DNA of 64,000 bases, from assembly GCF_034720595.1 (NCBI RefSeq), contig NZ_JAYESJ010000001.1, positions 1,886,001-1,950,000 of the forward strand. The letters are read 5' to 3'. This stretch comes from Rhizobium sp. CC-YZS058 (GTDB lineage Bacteria > Pseudomonadota > Alphaproteobacteria > Rhizobiales > Rhizobiaceae). Shown piece by piece: positions 53,335 through 63,834 of the stretch. Every line of letters begins with the position of its first letter. Positions within the stretch are counted from its first letter, which is position 1. The notes beneath the pieces were generated by a model. That model was not told where the DNA came from and ran no database searches. It worked only from the letters and a program-made list of their open reading frames with translations. A program made the position numbers and the translations under genes.

Positions 53335-54393
53335 TCACTGGCCGGCGAAGGGATCGGCAAGCGCCGCTTCCGGACGGCTGATCGGATATTTGGTGCCGGA
53401 AATGCTGGCGGCGAGTTTCTGCGGCCCCTTCTGGCGCAGGAGCGCGCGGAAGCTTGGATGCATGCCGCCGTCGAGATAGGCGCTGGCCGCACTCGTGGTC
53501 GGCAGGCTGCCGGTGATCTCGCCGCTCGAAAGGGCTGCGGTCTTGGCCTGTTCGGCTTCGAGCTTCGCCGTCAGTGCGCCGTCCAGCGTGCTGGTCGAGG
53601 GCGGGCAGGCAGCCAGCGGATCAGCAGGCTCGGCGCCGCCGAAATCGCGGTTGAAGACATAGCGGCCGCCGCAGGCGGAGACCTTCGGCTCGCGCTTCGT
53701 CATCTGGAAAGCATCGTAGCCGGTCTTCAGATCGGTCCAGAAACCCATGTCCTCCTCGCCCCGATGGGCCGCCATGTTCGCCGCCGTCATGCGGAAGGGG
53801 TAGGCCTGGACCTGGAAGCTCGGCTGGCCGCTTTCGAGCGCCTTGGCGACGATCGCGTAGATCTCGCCGATGCCCTGGTCGGTCATCGCGTAGCAGCCGG
53901 AGGAGGAGCAGGCGCCATGCACCATCAGCGCTTCGCCGGTATAGCCGAGCGCGCGCTCCAACCGGTTCGGATAGCCGAGATTGAACGAGACGTAATATTG
54001 CGATTTCGGGTTCAGCGCGCCCTTGCCTACCTGGTAGAAGCCTTCGGGCGCGTGCCGGTCGCCGCTCTTGCGCTTCGGGCCGAGCTGGCCGGACCAGCGG
54101 CAGATCGGATAGGTTTTCAGCAGCGCATAGCTGCCGCCGCGGTCGACCTTCCAGATTTCCAGCTCGCTCTCCTGTTTGAAGATGCGCACGAGCACTGGGC
54201 TTTCCGGCTTCATGCCCTTGGCGCGCATCTGCGCCACCATCTTGTTGGTGAGCGTCGGCGGTGCATCGGCAAGGTCGTCCAGCGTCGTGCAGGCGCTCAA
54301 GGCTGCGCCGACAAGGAGAACGGCGGAGAGGCGCGAGACCATGGCGCGGATCCCGCGGCCGGGGCGGGAGGCTGGGGAAAGCGAAGATGGCAT
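53335..54393 (-). CDS. L,D-transpeptidase (YkuD) lipoprotein
   Basis: A 352-residue murein transpeptidase anchored as a lipoprotein: the lipobox is LSAC with cysteine 35, after a hydrophobic h-region (AVLLVGAA). The YkuD domain includes the active-site block VHGACSSSGCYAM with His159 and catalytic Cys167. It makes 3-3 crosslinks or links proteins to peptidoglycan; polar-growing rhizobia have many such enzymes. Start 54393 is chosen because GGAGG lies four bases upstream; the ATG at 54342 would also keep the signal. A C-terminal extension after the domain is Ala/Thr-rich. Confidence 0.88.
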   Translation of the reverse strand: MPSSLSPASRPGRGIRAMVSRLSAVLLVGAALSACTTLDDLADAPPTLTNKMVAQMRAKGMKPESPVLVRIFKQESELEIWKVDRGGSYALLKTYPICRWSGQLGPKRKSGDRHAPEGFYQVGKGALNPKSQYYVSFNLGYPNRLERALGYTGEALMVHGACSSSGCYAMTDQGIGEIYAIVAKALESGQPSFQVQAYPFRMTAANMAAHRGEEDMGFWTDLKTGYDAFQMTKREPKVSACGGRYVFNRDFGGAEPADPLAACPPSTSTLDGALTAKLEAEQAKTAALSSGEITGSLPTTSAASAYLDGGMHPSFRALLRQKGPQKLAASISGTKYPISRPEAALADPFAGQ

Positions 54394-54590
54394 GCGGCCT
54401 CCATGCAGTGGGATCGCGACGAAGTTGTGTCCAATGGCGAGGAGTCGTCGCACGCACGGACGCCCCGCCCCAGCCTTCGCGCTACAGGGTTAATCTTTCG
54501 CTAAGCGTGCGCCCATTGCCATGATCGGGGCCGCCGGTCGGAACCCTCCTCGCCCAAGCCAGTTTTGCCGGCGAACCTGGAGACCGTTTT

Positions 54591-54860
54591 ATGCCACCCT
54601 TCGTCCGTTTCACCCCCAGCAGTACCCGCCCCGGCGATATCATCGTCCGGCTCTACCATTCCGGCGATCAGATCCGCGGCTATGTTCGCACCGCCGCAGA
54701 GGCGCCCGGCGATGACGTGATCTTTCCCGGCGAAGAGATGGAGCCCGACGCCGCCTTCACCTTGGCCCGGACCCATGCGCGCGCGACCGCGCCGATCTTC
54801 GTCGAGCTTTCGGAAGGGCTCCGCTGGGATTCCGCCTGGGGAGACCTGCCCGGCGCGTAG
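54591..54860 (+). CDS. Hypothetical protein (89 aa)
   Basis: The 89-residue product MPPFVRFTPSSTRPGDIIVR and onward has alternating strand/helix composition and an acidic middle (GDDVIFPGEEMEPDAAF). GGAG lies nine bases before the ATG. No family was recognised. Its position between ldt and mscS gives no hint. Confidence 0.5.
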   Translation: MPPFVRFTPSSTRPGDIIVRLYHSGDQIRGYVRTAAEAPGDDVIFPGEEMEPDAAFTLARTHARATAPIFVELSEGLRWDSAWGDLPGA

Positions 54861-54916
54861 TCGGAAAAACGCCGAGCGGCCCTTCCCAATGCTGCAGCGC
54901 ACTCTACCCTTTTCGC

Positions 54917-56029
54917 ATGAGCGAATTGGCGATGACGATCGACGGCGCCTTGCGCTGGTTACCGGATTGGGCGGCGAGCCTGATCATCCTGACGATGCTG
55001 TTCCTGATCGGCCTCGGCCTGCATCGCCTTGTCTTCACGGCGGCGACGCGGATCGTCGCGGAGCGGGATCTTTTCTGGCGTTCGCTGGTGGCGCGCTCGC
55101 GCCGCCCGCTGCGGCTGCTCATCCTTTGCCTCGCCCTCTCCTTCGGTGCCACAATCGCGCCCTTGACCGGCGACCAGGCGGAGCTGATCCGCCATGTGCT
55201 GCTGATCGCCTTCATCCTCGTCACGGCCTGGATCGCCAAGACGACGCTCCATATCTGGATGACGGTCTATCTGCGTCGCTTCAAGCTGGATGCGGAAGAC
55301 AACCTTTTGGCGCGCAAGCATGTCACGCAGTCGCGGATCATGGAGCGCATCGCCGGTCTCCTGATCATCCTCCTCGCCGCCTCCGCCTGCCTGATGACCT
55401 TTCCGGCCGTGCAGCAATATGGCGTCAGCCTGCTCGCCTCCGCCGGCGTCGCGGGCATCGTCCTCGGTCTCGCCCTTCAGCCGATCCTCAAGAACCTCGT
55501 CGCCGGCATCCAGCTCGCCATCACCCAGCCGATCCGGCTCGACGATGCGCTGCTGGTGGAAGGCGAGTGGGGCAATGTGGAAGAGATCACCGCCACCTAT
55601 GTCGTGGTCAAGCTGTGGGACTGGCGGCGCATGGTCCTGCCGCTCTCCTATTTCATCGAAACGCCGTTCCAGAACTGGACGCGCGAAACGGCATCGCTCA
55701 TCGGCACGGTCATGATCTATCTCGATTACAGCGTGCCGGTGGACCGGATCCGCGCCAAGGCCGAAGAGATCGCCCGCGCCTCGCCGCTCTGGGATGGCCA
55801 GGTGATCAATGTCGCCGTGACGGATCTCAAGCCCGAGACGGTCGAGATCCGGGTTCTCTGTTCGGCGTCGAATGCCGGCCGCGCCTTCGACCTGCGCTGC
55901 GAGATGCGGGAGAAGCTCGTCGCCTATGTCGCCGAGGCCTATCCCGCCGCCCTGCCCCGTCTGCGTGCCGAGCTGCGAGACGGGCAGGACGCGCGGCAGG
56001 CGCCGCGGGCAGCCGCCATGGCCCGCTAG
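54917..56029 (+). CDS. Mechanosensitive ion channel, MscS family
   Basis: A 370-residue inner-membrane channel that releases solutes during osmotic downshock. Four to five hydrophobic helices are followed by the MscS pore helix (SAGVAGIVLGLALQPILKNLVAG) and the cytoplasmic beta domain (LDDALLVEGEWGNVEEITATYVVVKLWDWRRMVLPLSYF; key part GNVEEITATY). Gly/Ala packing in the pore helix is normal. It converges with the copper chaperone gene at 19 bases. Confidence 0.92.
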   Translation: MSELAMTIDGALRWLPDWAASLIILTMLFLIGLGLHRLVFTAATRIVAERDLFWRSLVARSRRPLRLLILCLALSFGATIAPLTGDQAELIRHVLLIAFILVTAWIAKTTLHIWMTVYLRRFKLDAEDNLLARKHVTQSRIMERIAGLLIILLAASACLMTFPAVQQYGVSLLASAGVAGIVLGLALQPILKNLVAGIQLAITQPIRLDDALLVEGEWGNVEEITATYVVVKLWDWRRMVLPLSYFIETPFQNWTRETASLIGTVMIYLDYSVPVDRIRAKAEEIARASPLWDGQVINVAVTDLKPETVEIRVLCSASNAGRAFDLRCEMREKLVAYVAEAYPAALPRLRAELRDGQDARQAPRAAAMAR

Positions 56030-56048
56030 AAGCGGCTGTAGAGGCGCC

Positions 56049-56516
56049 CTACCGGCCGGAGGCGCTGCCGACGGTGAACATCGTCTCGATCGGACCGGCC
56101 TTTTCGAAGGTCAGCGTCACGGGCACGCGCTCGCCGGTTTCGAACGGCTTCGCGACCTTCATGAACATCAGGTGCTGCGCGCCATTCAGGGTCACGCTGC
56201 CGCCGGGGGGAATCGCGATGCCGCCTTCGATCCGGCGCATGCGCATCACCTCCCCCTCCATCGTCATCTCATGCAGCTCCACCATGCCGGCGGCGGGGCT
56301 CGAAACGGAGAGGAGCCGGTCGGGTTCGCTGCCCTTGTTGGCGATCGTGATTGCGCCGCCGCCCACCTTGGCACCCGGCACCATGGCCTTGAGGGTCGCG
56401 TCGGTCAGCGTGATCGCGCCGTTCGCCACGCGTCCCCCATCCGCCGCCAAAGCCGGTGCTGCGAGTGAAACGAGCAGCGCCAGCAGGCCCGCCGTCGCGA
56501 AATTTGGTCTTGCCAT
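56049..56516 (-). CDS. Periplasmic copper chaperone PCu(A)C
   Basis: A 155-residue periplasmic protein delivering Cu(I), often to cytochrome oxidase. A signal peptide (FATAGLLALLVSLAAPALA) is followed by a cupredoxin-like domain with the copper ligands in ELHEMTMEGEVMRM and NGAQHLMFM (the HxxMx10Mx21HxM pattern). Single gene, with no Sco or oxidase gene beside it. Confidence 0.9.
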   Translation of the reverse strand: MARPNFATAGLLALLVSLAAPALAADGGRVANGAITLTDATLKAMVPGAKVGGGAITIANKGSEPDRLLSVSSPAAGMVELHEMTMEGEVMRMRRIEGGIAIPPGGSVTLNGAQHLMFMKVAKPFETGERVPVTLTFEKAGPIETMFTVGSASGR

Positions 56517-56705
56517 CGTCCTCTCCTCGTCAGGGCTGTCGCATCAGCCCTGCTCTGACGACCTCCCTAGCCGATTAGCGGCGCCTGGCAAAGGTCGCAC
56601 GTCCGAGGGTGGAGCGGCAGGATGCGACAAGCGACGGAAATCTTTCCCGGCGCGACATTTTCTCCTTGCCAAGCCCGCCCTATCCTTCTTATCTGAGCCC
56701 GATCT

Positions 56706-56862
56706 TGTTGGGAGAATCCGGCCGTCGCGCCGGTGCCGAAGGAGCAACCGCCCCGGAAACTCTCAGGCCAAAGGACCAGCAGGATGCCGGCAGGACTCTG
56801 GAGAGAAGCATTCCGCTCGCCGAAGGGATAACAATCTCAGGCACAGGAACAGAGGGGGCTCA
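56706..56862 (+). promoter_or_regulatory. Tandem glycine riboswitch of the gcv operon
   Basis: Two glycine aptamers lie in line. The first (about 56709-56805) contains the conserved GCCGAAGGAGCAACC and GAAACTCTCAGGC and ends in GGACTCTGGAGAG. The second (about 56806-56860) contains GCCGAAGGGATAAC and ATCTCAGGCACAGGAACAG. This is the classic form that switches on glycine cleavage when glycine is plentiful; it ends about 65 bases before gcvT. Confidence 0.92.
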
Positions 56863-56928
56863 CATAAGGCGGTCGCACTGCGTCCGCCGTTCTGAGCCGG
56901 CGCTTGTGCGCCAACCTGGAGACCGGAC

Positions 56929-58068
56929 GTGGATCAACAGACTTCCCTGAAGCGCACGCCGCTTCACGACCTTCATCTGGAGCGCGGCGCACGCATGGTG
57001 CCCTTCGCCGGCTATGACATGCCGGTGCAGTATGCCGCAGGCGTGATGAAGGAGCATCTCCACACCCGCGCGGCTGCCGGTCTCTTCGATGTCTCGCATA
57101 TGGGCCAGATCTCGCTGAAGGCGAAGACCGGCCGGATCGAGGATGCGGCACTCGCGCTGGAAACGCTTGTTCCGGTCGATGTGCTGGGCCTGGCCGATGG
57201 TCGCCAGCGCTATGCGGTCTTTACCAATGACGAGGGCGGCGTGCTCGACGATCTGATGATCGCAAGGCTCGGCGATCGCTTCTTCATCGTCGTCAATGCC
57301 TCGCGCAAGGACGAGGATTTCGCCCATCTCTCCTCCCATCTCGGTTCGCTGTGCGAGATCGATCGGCTGGAGGATCGGGCGCTGCTGGCGCTCCAGGGGC
57401 CGCGCGCCGAGGGTGTGCTCGCCGAACTCTGGGCGGATGTCGCCTCGATGCGATTCATGGATGTGGTGGAGGCCGAGATCCACGACGTGCCCTGCATCAT
57501 CTCCCGCTCCGGCTATAGCGGCGAGGACGGCTTCGAGATCTCCATCCCCGCCGACCGCGCCGCCGATGTCGCCCGTCGCCTGCTCGACCATCCCGATGTC
57601 CTGCCGATCGGCCTCGGCGCGCGCGATTCGCTCCGGCTCGAAGCCGGCCTCTGCCTCTACGGCAATGATCTGGATGTCGAAACCACCCCTGTCGAAGCGG
57701 CGCTCGAATGGGCGATGCAGAAGGTGCGCCGCAGCGGCGGCGCGCGGGTCGGCGGCTTCCCTGGCAGCGCCGTCATCCTGCGCCAGTTCGAGGCGGGCGC
57801 CAGCCGCCGTCGCGTCGGCCTGAAGCCGGACGGCAAGGCGCCCGTCCGCGCCCATGCCGCGCTCTTTGCGGATGCGCAAGGCGGCACGCCGGTTGGCGAA
57901 GTCACCTCGGGCAGCTTCGGCCCCAGCGTCGAAGGTCCCGTCGCCATGGGCTATGTGGCGACCGAGCACGCGGCGCCCGGCACGCTTCTTTTCGCGGAAG
58001 TGCGCGGCAAATATCTGCCGGTCACCGTTGCGGCCCTGCCCTTCATCTCCCCCACCTACAAGCGCTAA
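56929..58068 (+). CDS. gcvT: Glycine cleavage system T protein (aminomethyltransferase)
   Basis: A 379-residue enzyme that takes the aminomethyl group from the lipoyl arm of H protein to tetrahydrofolate. It starts [15 protein letters not shown], has [33 protein letters not shown] and the C-terminal barrel ([12 protein letters not shown]). The GTG start at 56929 is preceded by GGAGACC. First gene of gcvTHP, under the riboswitch. Confidence 0.95.
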   Translation: MDQQTSLKRTPLHDLHLERGARMVPFAGYDMPVQYAAGVMKEHLHTRAAAGLFDVSHMGQISLKAKTGRIEDAALALETLVPVDVLGLADGRQRYAVFTNDEGGVLDDLMIARLGDRFFIVVNASRKDEDFAHLSSHLGSLCEIDRLEDRALLALQGPRAEGVLAELWADVASMRFMDVVEAEIHDVPCIISRSGYSGEDGFEISIPADRAADVARRLLDHPDVLPIGLGARDSLRLEAGLCLYGNDLDVETTPVEAALEWAMQKVRRSGGARVGGFPGSAVILRQFEAGASRRRVGLKPDGKAPVRAHAALFADAQGGTPVGEVTSGSFGPSVEGPVAMGYVATEHAAPGTLLFAEVRGKYLPVTVAALPFISPTYKR

Positions 58069-58115
58069 ACGACGGCGCCGGATCCCACACATCACAATCC
58101 CCGAGAGGAACGACC

Positions 58116-58478
58116 ATGCTGAAATTCACCGACGAACATGAGTGGCTGCAGATCGAAGGCGACGTTGCAACCGTGGGCATTACCCGCCATGCCGCCGACC
58201 AGCTCGGCGATCTCGTCTTCGTCGAACTGCCGGATGCAGGCACGGCGCTGACCAAGGGCGCCACGGCGGCAACCGTCGAATCCGTCAAGGCTGCCTCCGA
58301 TGTCTACACGCCTCTCGATGGCGAGATCGTCGCGGTCAACGAGGCGATCGTCGCCGATCCGGCGCTCGTCAACAGCGACCCGCAGGGCAATGGCTGGTTC
58401 TTCAAGCTGAAGCTCTCCGACCCCTCTGCCGCCAATGCCCTGCTCGACGAGGATGCCTATAAGGAGCTGATCGCGTAA
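58116..58478 (+). CDS. gcvH: Glycine cleavage system H protein
   Basis: The 120-residue lipoyl carrier that shuttles the aminomethyl intermediate among P, T and L proteins. The lipoylated lysine is K58 in [18 protein letters not shown] precedes the ATG. It lies 47 bases after gcvT and overlaps gcvP by one base (TAATG). Confidence 0.96.
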   Translation: MLKFTDEHEWLQIEGDVATVGITRHAADQLGDLVFVELPDAGTALTKGATAATVESVKAASDVYTPLDGEIVAVNEAIVADPALVNSDPQGNGWFFKLKLSDPSAANALLDEDAYKELIA

Positions 58479-61345
58479 TGACCGACGCCGATTTCACCTT
58501 TACCGACTACCAGCCCTACGACTTCGCCAACCGCCGCCATATCGGCCCTTCGCCGTCCGAAATGGAGGCGATGCTGAAGGTGATCGGGGCGGACAGCCTC
58601 GATGCGCTGATCGACGACACCGTTCCGCCGTCCATCCGCCAGCAGACCCCGCTTGCCTGGGGCGCGCCGATGACCGAGCGCGAGGCGCTCGACACGCTGC
58701 GCGAGACGGCCAACATGAACACGGCGCTCGTCTCGCTGATCGGCCAGGGCTATTACGGCACGATCACGCCGCCGGTCGTCCAGCGCAACATCTTGGAAAA
58801 CCCGGCCTGGTACACGGCCTATACGCCCTACCAGCCGGAGATCAGCCAAGGCCGCCTCGAAGCGCTGCTCAACTACCAGACCATGGTCTGCGACCTGACC
58901 GGCCTCGACGTCGCCAATGCCTCGCTTCTTGACGAAGCCACGGCGGCGGCCGAGGCCATGGCCATGGCCGAGCGCGTCTCGAAGTCCAAGGCGAAGGCCT
59001 TCTTCGTCGACGAGAATTGCCATCCGCAGGTCATTGCGCTGCTCAAGACCCGCGCCGAGCCGCTCGGCTGGGAGATCGTCATCGGCGATCCGGAGAGCGC
59101 GCTTGAGGCTTCCAATGTCTTCGGCGCGATCTTCCAGTATCCCGGCACCTATGGCCATGTGCGCGACCTGACCGCCGCAATCTCGGCGCTCCACGCCGCG
59201 GGCGCCATTGCCGTCGTGGCGGCCGACCCGATGGCGCTGGCGCTCTTGAAGGCACCGGGCGAAATGGGCGCCGATATCGCCATCGGCAACACCCAGCGCT
59301 TCGGCGTGCCGGTCGGCTATGGCGGTCCGCATGCGGCCTATATGGCCGTCAAGGACGCCCACAAGCGCTCCATGCCTGGCCGCCTGGTCGGCGTCTCGGT
59401 CGACAGCCGCGGAAACCGCGCCTATCGCCTGTCGCTGCAGACGCGCGAGCAGCATATTCGCCGTGAAAAGGCGACCTCGAACATCTGCACCGCCCAGGTT
59501 CTCCTGGCGGTCATGGCCTCCATGTATGCGGTCTTCCACGGGCCGGAAGGCATCAAGGCAATCGCGCAGAACATTCACCAGAAGACCGTGCGGCTTGCCA
59601 TGGGTCTCGAAAAGCTCGGCTATACCGTCGAGCCAGAGGTGTTCTTCGACACGATCACTGTCAATGTCGGCCGCCTGCAGGCCGTCATTTTGAAGGCGGC
59701 CGTCGCCGAAGGCGTCAACCTGCGCAAGATCGGGTCCGACCGTATCGGCATCAGCCTCGACGAGCGCTCGCGCCCGGTGACGCTGGAAGCCGTGTGGCGT
59801 GCCTTCGGCGGCGATTTCAAGGTCGCGGATTTCGAGCCGGCCTATCGCCTGCCGAAGCCGCTGCTCCGCCGCTCGGCCTTCCTGACCCATCCGATCTTCC
59901 ACATGAACCGGGCGGAAAGCGAGATGACCCGCTATATCCGCCGGCTGTCGGATCGCGACCTCGCGCTCGACCGGGCGATGATCCCGCTCGGCTCCTGCAC
60001 GATGAAGCTGAACGCCACCGCCGAGATGCTGCCGATCACCTGGCCGGAATTCGCCGAGATTCATCCCTTCGTGCCGGCCGACCAGGCGCGCGGCTACAAG
60101 CGGATGATCGACGATCTCTCCGACAAGCTCTGCGCGGTCACCGGCTATGACGCGATCTCCATGCAGCCGAACTCCGGCGCGCAAGGGGAATATGCCGGAC
60201 TCTTGACGATCCGCGCCTATCACCTCGCGAACGGCGACGCACATCGCGACATCTGCCTGATTCCGACCTCGGCCCATGGGACGAACCCGGCTTCCGCGCA
60301 GATGGCCGGCATGAAGGTGGTGGTCGTCAAGGTCAGCCCCAACGGCGATATCGACATGGACGATTTCCGCGCCAAGGCGGAAGCACATGCCGATAATCTT
60401 TCCTGCTGCATGATCACCTATCCCTCGACCCACGGCGTATTCGAGGAAACGGTACGGGAGATCTGCGAGATCACCCACCGGCACGGGGGCCAGGTCTATC
60501 TCGACGGCGCCAACATGAACGCCATGGTCGGCCTCTCGCGTCCGGGCGATATCGGCTCGGACGTCAGCCACCTCAACCTGCACAAGACCTTCTGCATTCC
60601 GCATGGCGGCGGCGGGCCGGGCATGGGGCCGATCGGCGTCAAGGCGCATCTCGCCCCCTATCTGCCGCGCAACCCGGCCGACGAGATGAGCGAAGGCACG
60701 GGCGCGGTCTCGGCCGCCCCCTTCGGCTCGGCCTCCATCCTGCCGATCTCCTGGAGCTACTGCCTGATGATGGGCGGGGAAGGGCTGACGCAGGCGACCA
60801 AGGTGGCGATCCTCAACGCCAACTACATCGCCGCCCGTCTGAAGGGCGCCTATGACGTGCTCTACACCTCCAAGACCGGCCGCGTGGCGCATGAATGCAT
60901 CATCGACACGCGCCCGCTGATGGAGAGCGCCGGGGTCAGCGTCGACGACGTCGCCAAGCGCCTGATCGATTGCGGCTTCCATGCGCCGACCATGAGCTGG
61001 CCGGTGGCCGGCACGCTGATGGTCGAGCCGACGGAATCGGAGACCAAGGCGGAGATCGACCGCTTCTGCGATGCGATGCTGGCGATCCGCGAGGAGGCCC
61101 GCGCCATCGAGGAAGGCCGTCTCGACCGGACCAACAACCCGCTCAAGAACGCGCCGCATACGGTGGAGGATCTTGTCGGCGAATGGGACCGCCCCTATTC
61201 GCGCGAACAGGCCTGCTTCCCCCCCGGCGCCTTCCGCGTCGACAAATACTGGTCCCCGGTCAACCGCGTCGACAATGTCTACGGCGACCGCAACCTCATC
61301 TGCACCTGCCCGCCGCTTGAGGAGTATGCGGAGGCGGCGGAGTAG
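58478..61345 (+). CDS. gcvP: Glycine dehydrogenase (decarboxylating), P protein
   Basis: A 955-residue PLP enzyme that decarboxylates glycine and loads H protein. It is the single-chain form, with two homologous halves. PLP lysine K703 lies in [16 protein letters not shown]; the first half contains [18 protein letters not shown] and [11 protein letters not shown]. The L protein (dihydrolipoamide dehydrogenase) is not in this operon and is presumably shared with other complexes. Confidence 0.96.
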   Translation: MTDADFTFTDYQPYDFANRRHIGPSPSEMEAMLKVIGADSLDALIDDTVPPSIRQQTPLAWGAPMTEREALDTLRETANMNTALVSLIGQGYYGTITPPVVQRNILENPAWYTAYTPYQPEISQGRLEALLNYQTMVCDLTGLDVANASLLDEATAAAEAMAMAERVSKSKAKAFFVDENCHPQVIALLKTRAEPLGWEIVIGDPESALEASNVFGAIFQYPGTYGHVRDLTAAISALHAAGAIAVVAADPMALALLKAPGEMGADIAIGNTQRFGVPVGYGGPHAAYMAVKDAHKRSMPGRLVGVSVDSRGNRAYRLSLQTREQHIRREKATSNICTAQVLLAVMASMYAVFHGPEGIKAIAQNIHQKTVRLAMGLEKLGYTVEPEVFFDTITVNVGRLQAVILKAAVAEGVNLRKIGSDRIGISLDERSRPVTLEAVWRAFGGDFKVADFEPAYRLPKPLLRRSAFLTHPIFHMNRAESEMTRYIRRLSDRDLALDRAMIPLGSCTMKLNATAEMLPITWPEFAEIHPFVPADQARGYKRMIDDLSDKLCAVTGYDAISMQPNSGAQGEYAGLLTIRAYHLANGDAHRDICLIPTSAHGTNPASAQMAGMKVVVVKVSPNGDIDMDDFRAKAEAHADNLSCCMITYPSTHGVFEETVREICEITHRHGGQVYLDGANMNAMVGLSRPGDIGSDVSHLNLHKTFCIPHGGGGPGMGPIGVKAHLAPYLPRNPADEMSEGTGAVSAAPFGSASILPISWSYCLMMGGEGLTQATKVAILNANYIAARLKGAYDVLYTSKTGRVAHECIIDTRPLMESAGVSVDDVAKRLIDCGFHAPTMSWPVAGTLMVEPTESETKAEIDRFCDAMLAIREEARAIEEGRLDRTNNPLKNAPHTVEDLVGEWDRPYSREQACFPPGAFRVDKYWSPVNRVDNVYGDRNLICTCPPLEEYAEAAE

Positions 61346-61357
61346 GCCCGGACCGAG

Positions 61358-61382
61358 ACCCCGGCGCCTCGCGCGCCGGGGT
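61358..61382. terminator. GC hairpin after gcvP
   Basis: A ten-pair stem ACCCCGGCGC/GCGCCGGGGT (61358-61367 with 61373-61382) lies between gcvP and the convergent kinase gene; no T-run. Confidence 0.45.
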
Positions 61383-61425
61383 GCTCCCGCTCAGCGTGGG
61401 GCAGTGCGGGAACCGCTGCGAGACG

Positions 61426-63246
61426 CTACAGCGCCGGCGGCAGGGTGACGAGGAAGCGGGCGCCGTTTTCGTAGGTCTTGTCGAGGGCAATCGTGCCTTC
61501 ATGGCTGGTGGCGATGCGCCGCGCCAGTGCAAGGCCGATGCCGGTGCCAGGATAGACGGCCTCGTCGCGGTGCAGGCGCTGGAAGACGTCGAAGATCTTT
61601 TCCGCATGACGCGGATCGACGCCGATGCCGTTGTCCTCGAAGGTCAGAACCACTCTCCCGTCCCGCTCTTCCCCGAAGATGCGGATGACCGGCGCCTCGT
61701 CCTTGCGGCGATATTTGATGGCATTGCCGATCAGGTTCTGCACGAGGCGCTTGAGCAGTTCGGGATCGCCCCGCACGTCGGGAAGTGGACCGATGGTAAT
61801 GCGCGCTGCGGTTTCCTCCACCAGGCTCTCCAGATCGTAGAGCACATCGTCCACCACCTTGCGCGCGGAGACGCGGTGCCAGGTGACGATCCGGTCGGCG
61901 ATCTGCGCGTAATCGAGAAGGCTGTTGATCAGTTGCTCCATGCGCCGGGCGCTTTCACGCAGATGTTCGGCATAGAGGCCGATTTCGGAATAATCCTTGC
62001 TGGCCACATCCTCCGCCATCATCTGGGCGAACATCGACATGTGGCGGATCGGCGCCTTCAGGTCGTGCGAGACGGTGGCGGTGAACTGGCTGAGCGCGGC
62101 ATTCTTGCGCTCGAGCTCGGCGCTCTGGTCGGCAATGCGCGCCTGCTGCGCCTTGATCTCCGTGATATCCCGGCCGACCGTGACATATTCCACCAGCCGG
62201 TTCTTTTCAAAGACGGCAATGTTGGACCACAGGATCCAGCGATGTGTGCCGTCGCTCAAGGTCCGGCGCTGCTCGCGCGGCGTCACGGGATGGTCGGCCG
62301 TCAGCGAACGCAGCGTCTCCTCGACGATTTCGCGATCGGCCTTCGGCACGAAGTCGAGCATCGGCTGGCCGATCAGCGCCTCCGGAGGCAGTCCGACGAA
62401 GGCGGCATAGCTGCGATTGACGAAGGTGAAGGTGAGGTCGGGCGAGGCACGGGTAATGAAATCCGGCATGTTTTCGACAAGCGCCGCATAGTCCAGCCGC
62501 TGGCGTTCCAGCGCCAGCTGCGTTTCCTGCAGATCGGTGACATCGACACGCAGCGCAACGATGTTTCCATCGCTGGCGCGGCTGTTCTGCACCCGCATCC
62601 AGCGGCCGCGGCCATAGCGAATGATCGAGGTCTCGCCGCTCGCCTCGCGGATCATCGTCGTCAGGCGCTCGACCCAATCGCGCGTGTCCTTCGAGCCGAC
62701 GGCGCTCGGGGCGGAATCGACCGCGCCGATCGCCAGTTCGGCGACCTCATCCATGCTCATGCCCAGCGAAAGACGCTGGGCATTGCTGCCGTAAAGCGTC
62801 CGATAGGTCTTGTTGAAGAGGATCAGCCGCTCCTTGGCGTCGAAAATTGCGATGCCTTCGTGGATGGCGTCGAGCGCGGTCGCGAAAATTCGCCCGGCCT
62901 CGCGCTGCGCGGCCTGCAGGTTGGCGACATCGCTGATATCATGGATGAAGTCGATCCGCCGGAGCGGCGTCGCATCATGCGCTTCGACCACACGGCTCGC
63001 CGTACGGCCGGGGAAGAGGCTGTCGTTCTTGCGGCGGAACAGGGTGATCCCGTCCTCCGCTTCGATCGCGGCCGTCGCCAGCAGGATCTCGCGGCTTCGG
63101 CCGATCATCTCCTCCCGCGCATAGCCGAAGGCCGAGACGGCGGCGCTGTTGACGGAGAGGATGCTGTCTGCCTCGTCCAGGATGATCACCGGATCGGGCA
63201 GGCTGTCATAGATCGCCAGGAGAACATGCTTGTCGGCTGTCGGCAT
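61426..63246 (-). CDS. Soluble PAS-domain sensor histidine kinase, orphan
   Basis: A 606-residue kinase without membrane helices. Three PAS domains span about residues 1-105, 118-240 and 248-365; a HisKA domain has the phosphorylatable H394 in TVSHDLKAPIRH, and the HATPase domain ends the protein (NLIGNAIKYRRKDEAP, FEDNGIGVDPRHAEKIF, GTGIGLALARRI). The form resembles phytochrome-like or light/redox PAS kinases, but no heme- or flavin-binding cysteine motif (NCRFLQ) is present. No response regulator is nearby. Signal and partner unknown. Confidence 0.9.
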   Translation of the reverse strand: MPTADKHVLLAIYDSLPDPVIILDEADSILSVNSAAVSAFGYAREEMIGRSREILLATAAIEAEDGITLFRRKNDSLFPGRTASRVVEAHDATPLRRIDFIHDISDVANLQAAQREAGRIFATALDAIHEGIAIFDAKERLILFNKTYRTLYGSNAQRLSLGMSMDEVAELAIGAVDSAPSAVGSKDTRDWVERLTTMIREASGETSIIRYGRGRWMRVQNSRASDGNIVALRVDVTDLQETQLALERQRLDYAALVENMPDFITRASPDLTFTFVNRSYAAFVGLPPEALIGQPMLDFVPKADREIVEETLRSLTADHPVTPREQRRTLSDGTHRWILWSNIAVFEKNRLVEYVTVGRDITEIKAQQARIADQSAELERKNAALSQFTATVSHDLKAPIRHMSMFAQMMAEDVASKDYSEIGLYAEHLRESARRMEQLINSLLDYAQIADRIVTWHRVSARKVVDDVLYDLESLVEETAARITIGPLPDVRGDPELLKRLVQNLIGNAIKYRRKDEAPVIRIFGEERDGRVVLTFEDNGIGVDPRHAEKIFDVFQRLHRDEAVYPGTGIGLALARRIATSHEGTIALDKTYENGARFLVTLPPAL

Positions 63247-63361
63247 GAAAAGCGCCTGATGAAGCGTTGGGCAGGGCTTCTAATTTAACGCAGTACCGAC
63301 AAAAGGGAACTCGGAGCTTCGCGATTGCGTACGTCAGAAACGGACGCGAGTGCCGAAAAGC

Positions 63362-63757
63362 TCACCCGGCTGTTCTCACAACCGCATCGCCACGGGCGGC
63401 CAGCGCCGCGAGATCCGCGGGCTTCAGTTCCACCGACTCGCCGCAGCCGCAGGCCGAGGTCTGGTTCGGATTGGTAAAGGTGAAACCGGCGCGCAGCGTC
63501 GTGACTTCATAATCCATCCGCGTGCCGAGCAGATAGAGCACCGCCTCCGGCGCGACCCAGACGCGGGCACCGCCGAGCTCGATCAGGTCGTCCTTGGCGT
63601 TCGGCTCGGTCACCATGTCGATGGCATATTCCATGCCGGCGCAGCCGCCCTTCTTGATCGACAGGCGAATGCCCTTGGCGTCGCCGCCGGCATTGTCCAC
63701 GATCGCCTTCACCCGGTCTGCGGCTGCCTCGGTGAGGCTCATGACTGCAAAGCCCAT
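63362..63757 (-). CDS. sufA: HesB/IscA/SufA-family iron-sulfur assembly protein
   Basis: A 131-residue A-type carrier that passes Fe-S clusters to apoproteins. The three conserved cysteines are present: KKGGCAGMEY and TSACGCGESV near the C terminus. ATG 63757 follows GGGAGACG; the frame upstream of it is not coding. It is followed on the same strand (upstream in transcription) by a MIP18/SufT-like gene, as at the end of rhizobial suf operons. Confidence 0.93.
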   Translation of the reverse strand: MGFAVMSLTEAAADRVKAIVDNAGGDAKGIRLSIKKGGCAGMEYAIDMVTEPNAKDDLIELGGARVWVAPEAVLYLLGTRMDYEVTTLRAGFTFTNPNQTSACGCGESVELKPADLAALAARGDAVVRTAG

Positions 63758-63834
63758 CGGCTCGTCTCCCTGTCCCGCGCGGGGGTCAAGATCCCGCCGT
63801 TCCATGATTGATGTAAGCGCGCAACCTTGCGCGA

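Noticed and set aside
58457..61159. 900-codon minus-strand frame opposite gcvP
   Set aside because: Same mirror effect; gcvP on the plus strand is certain.
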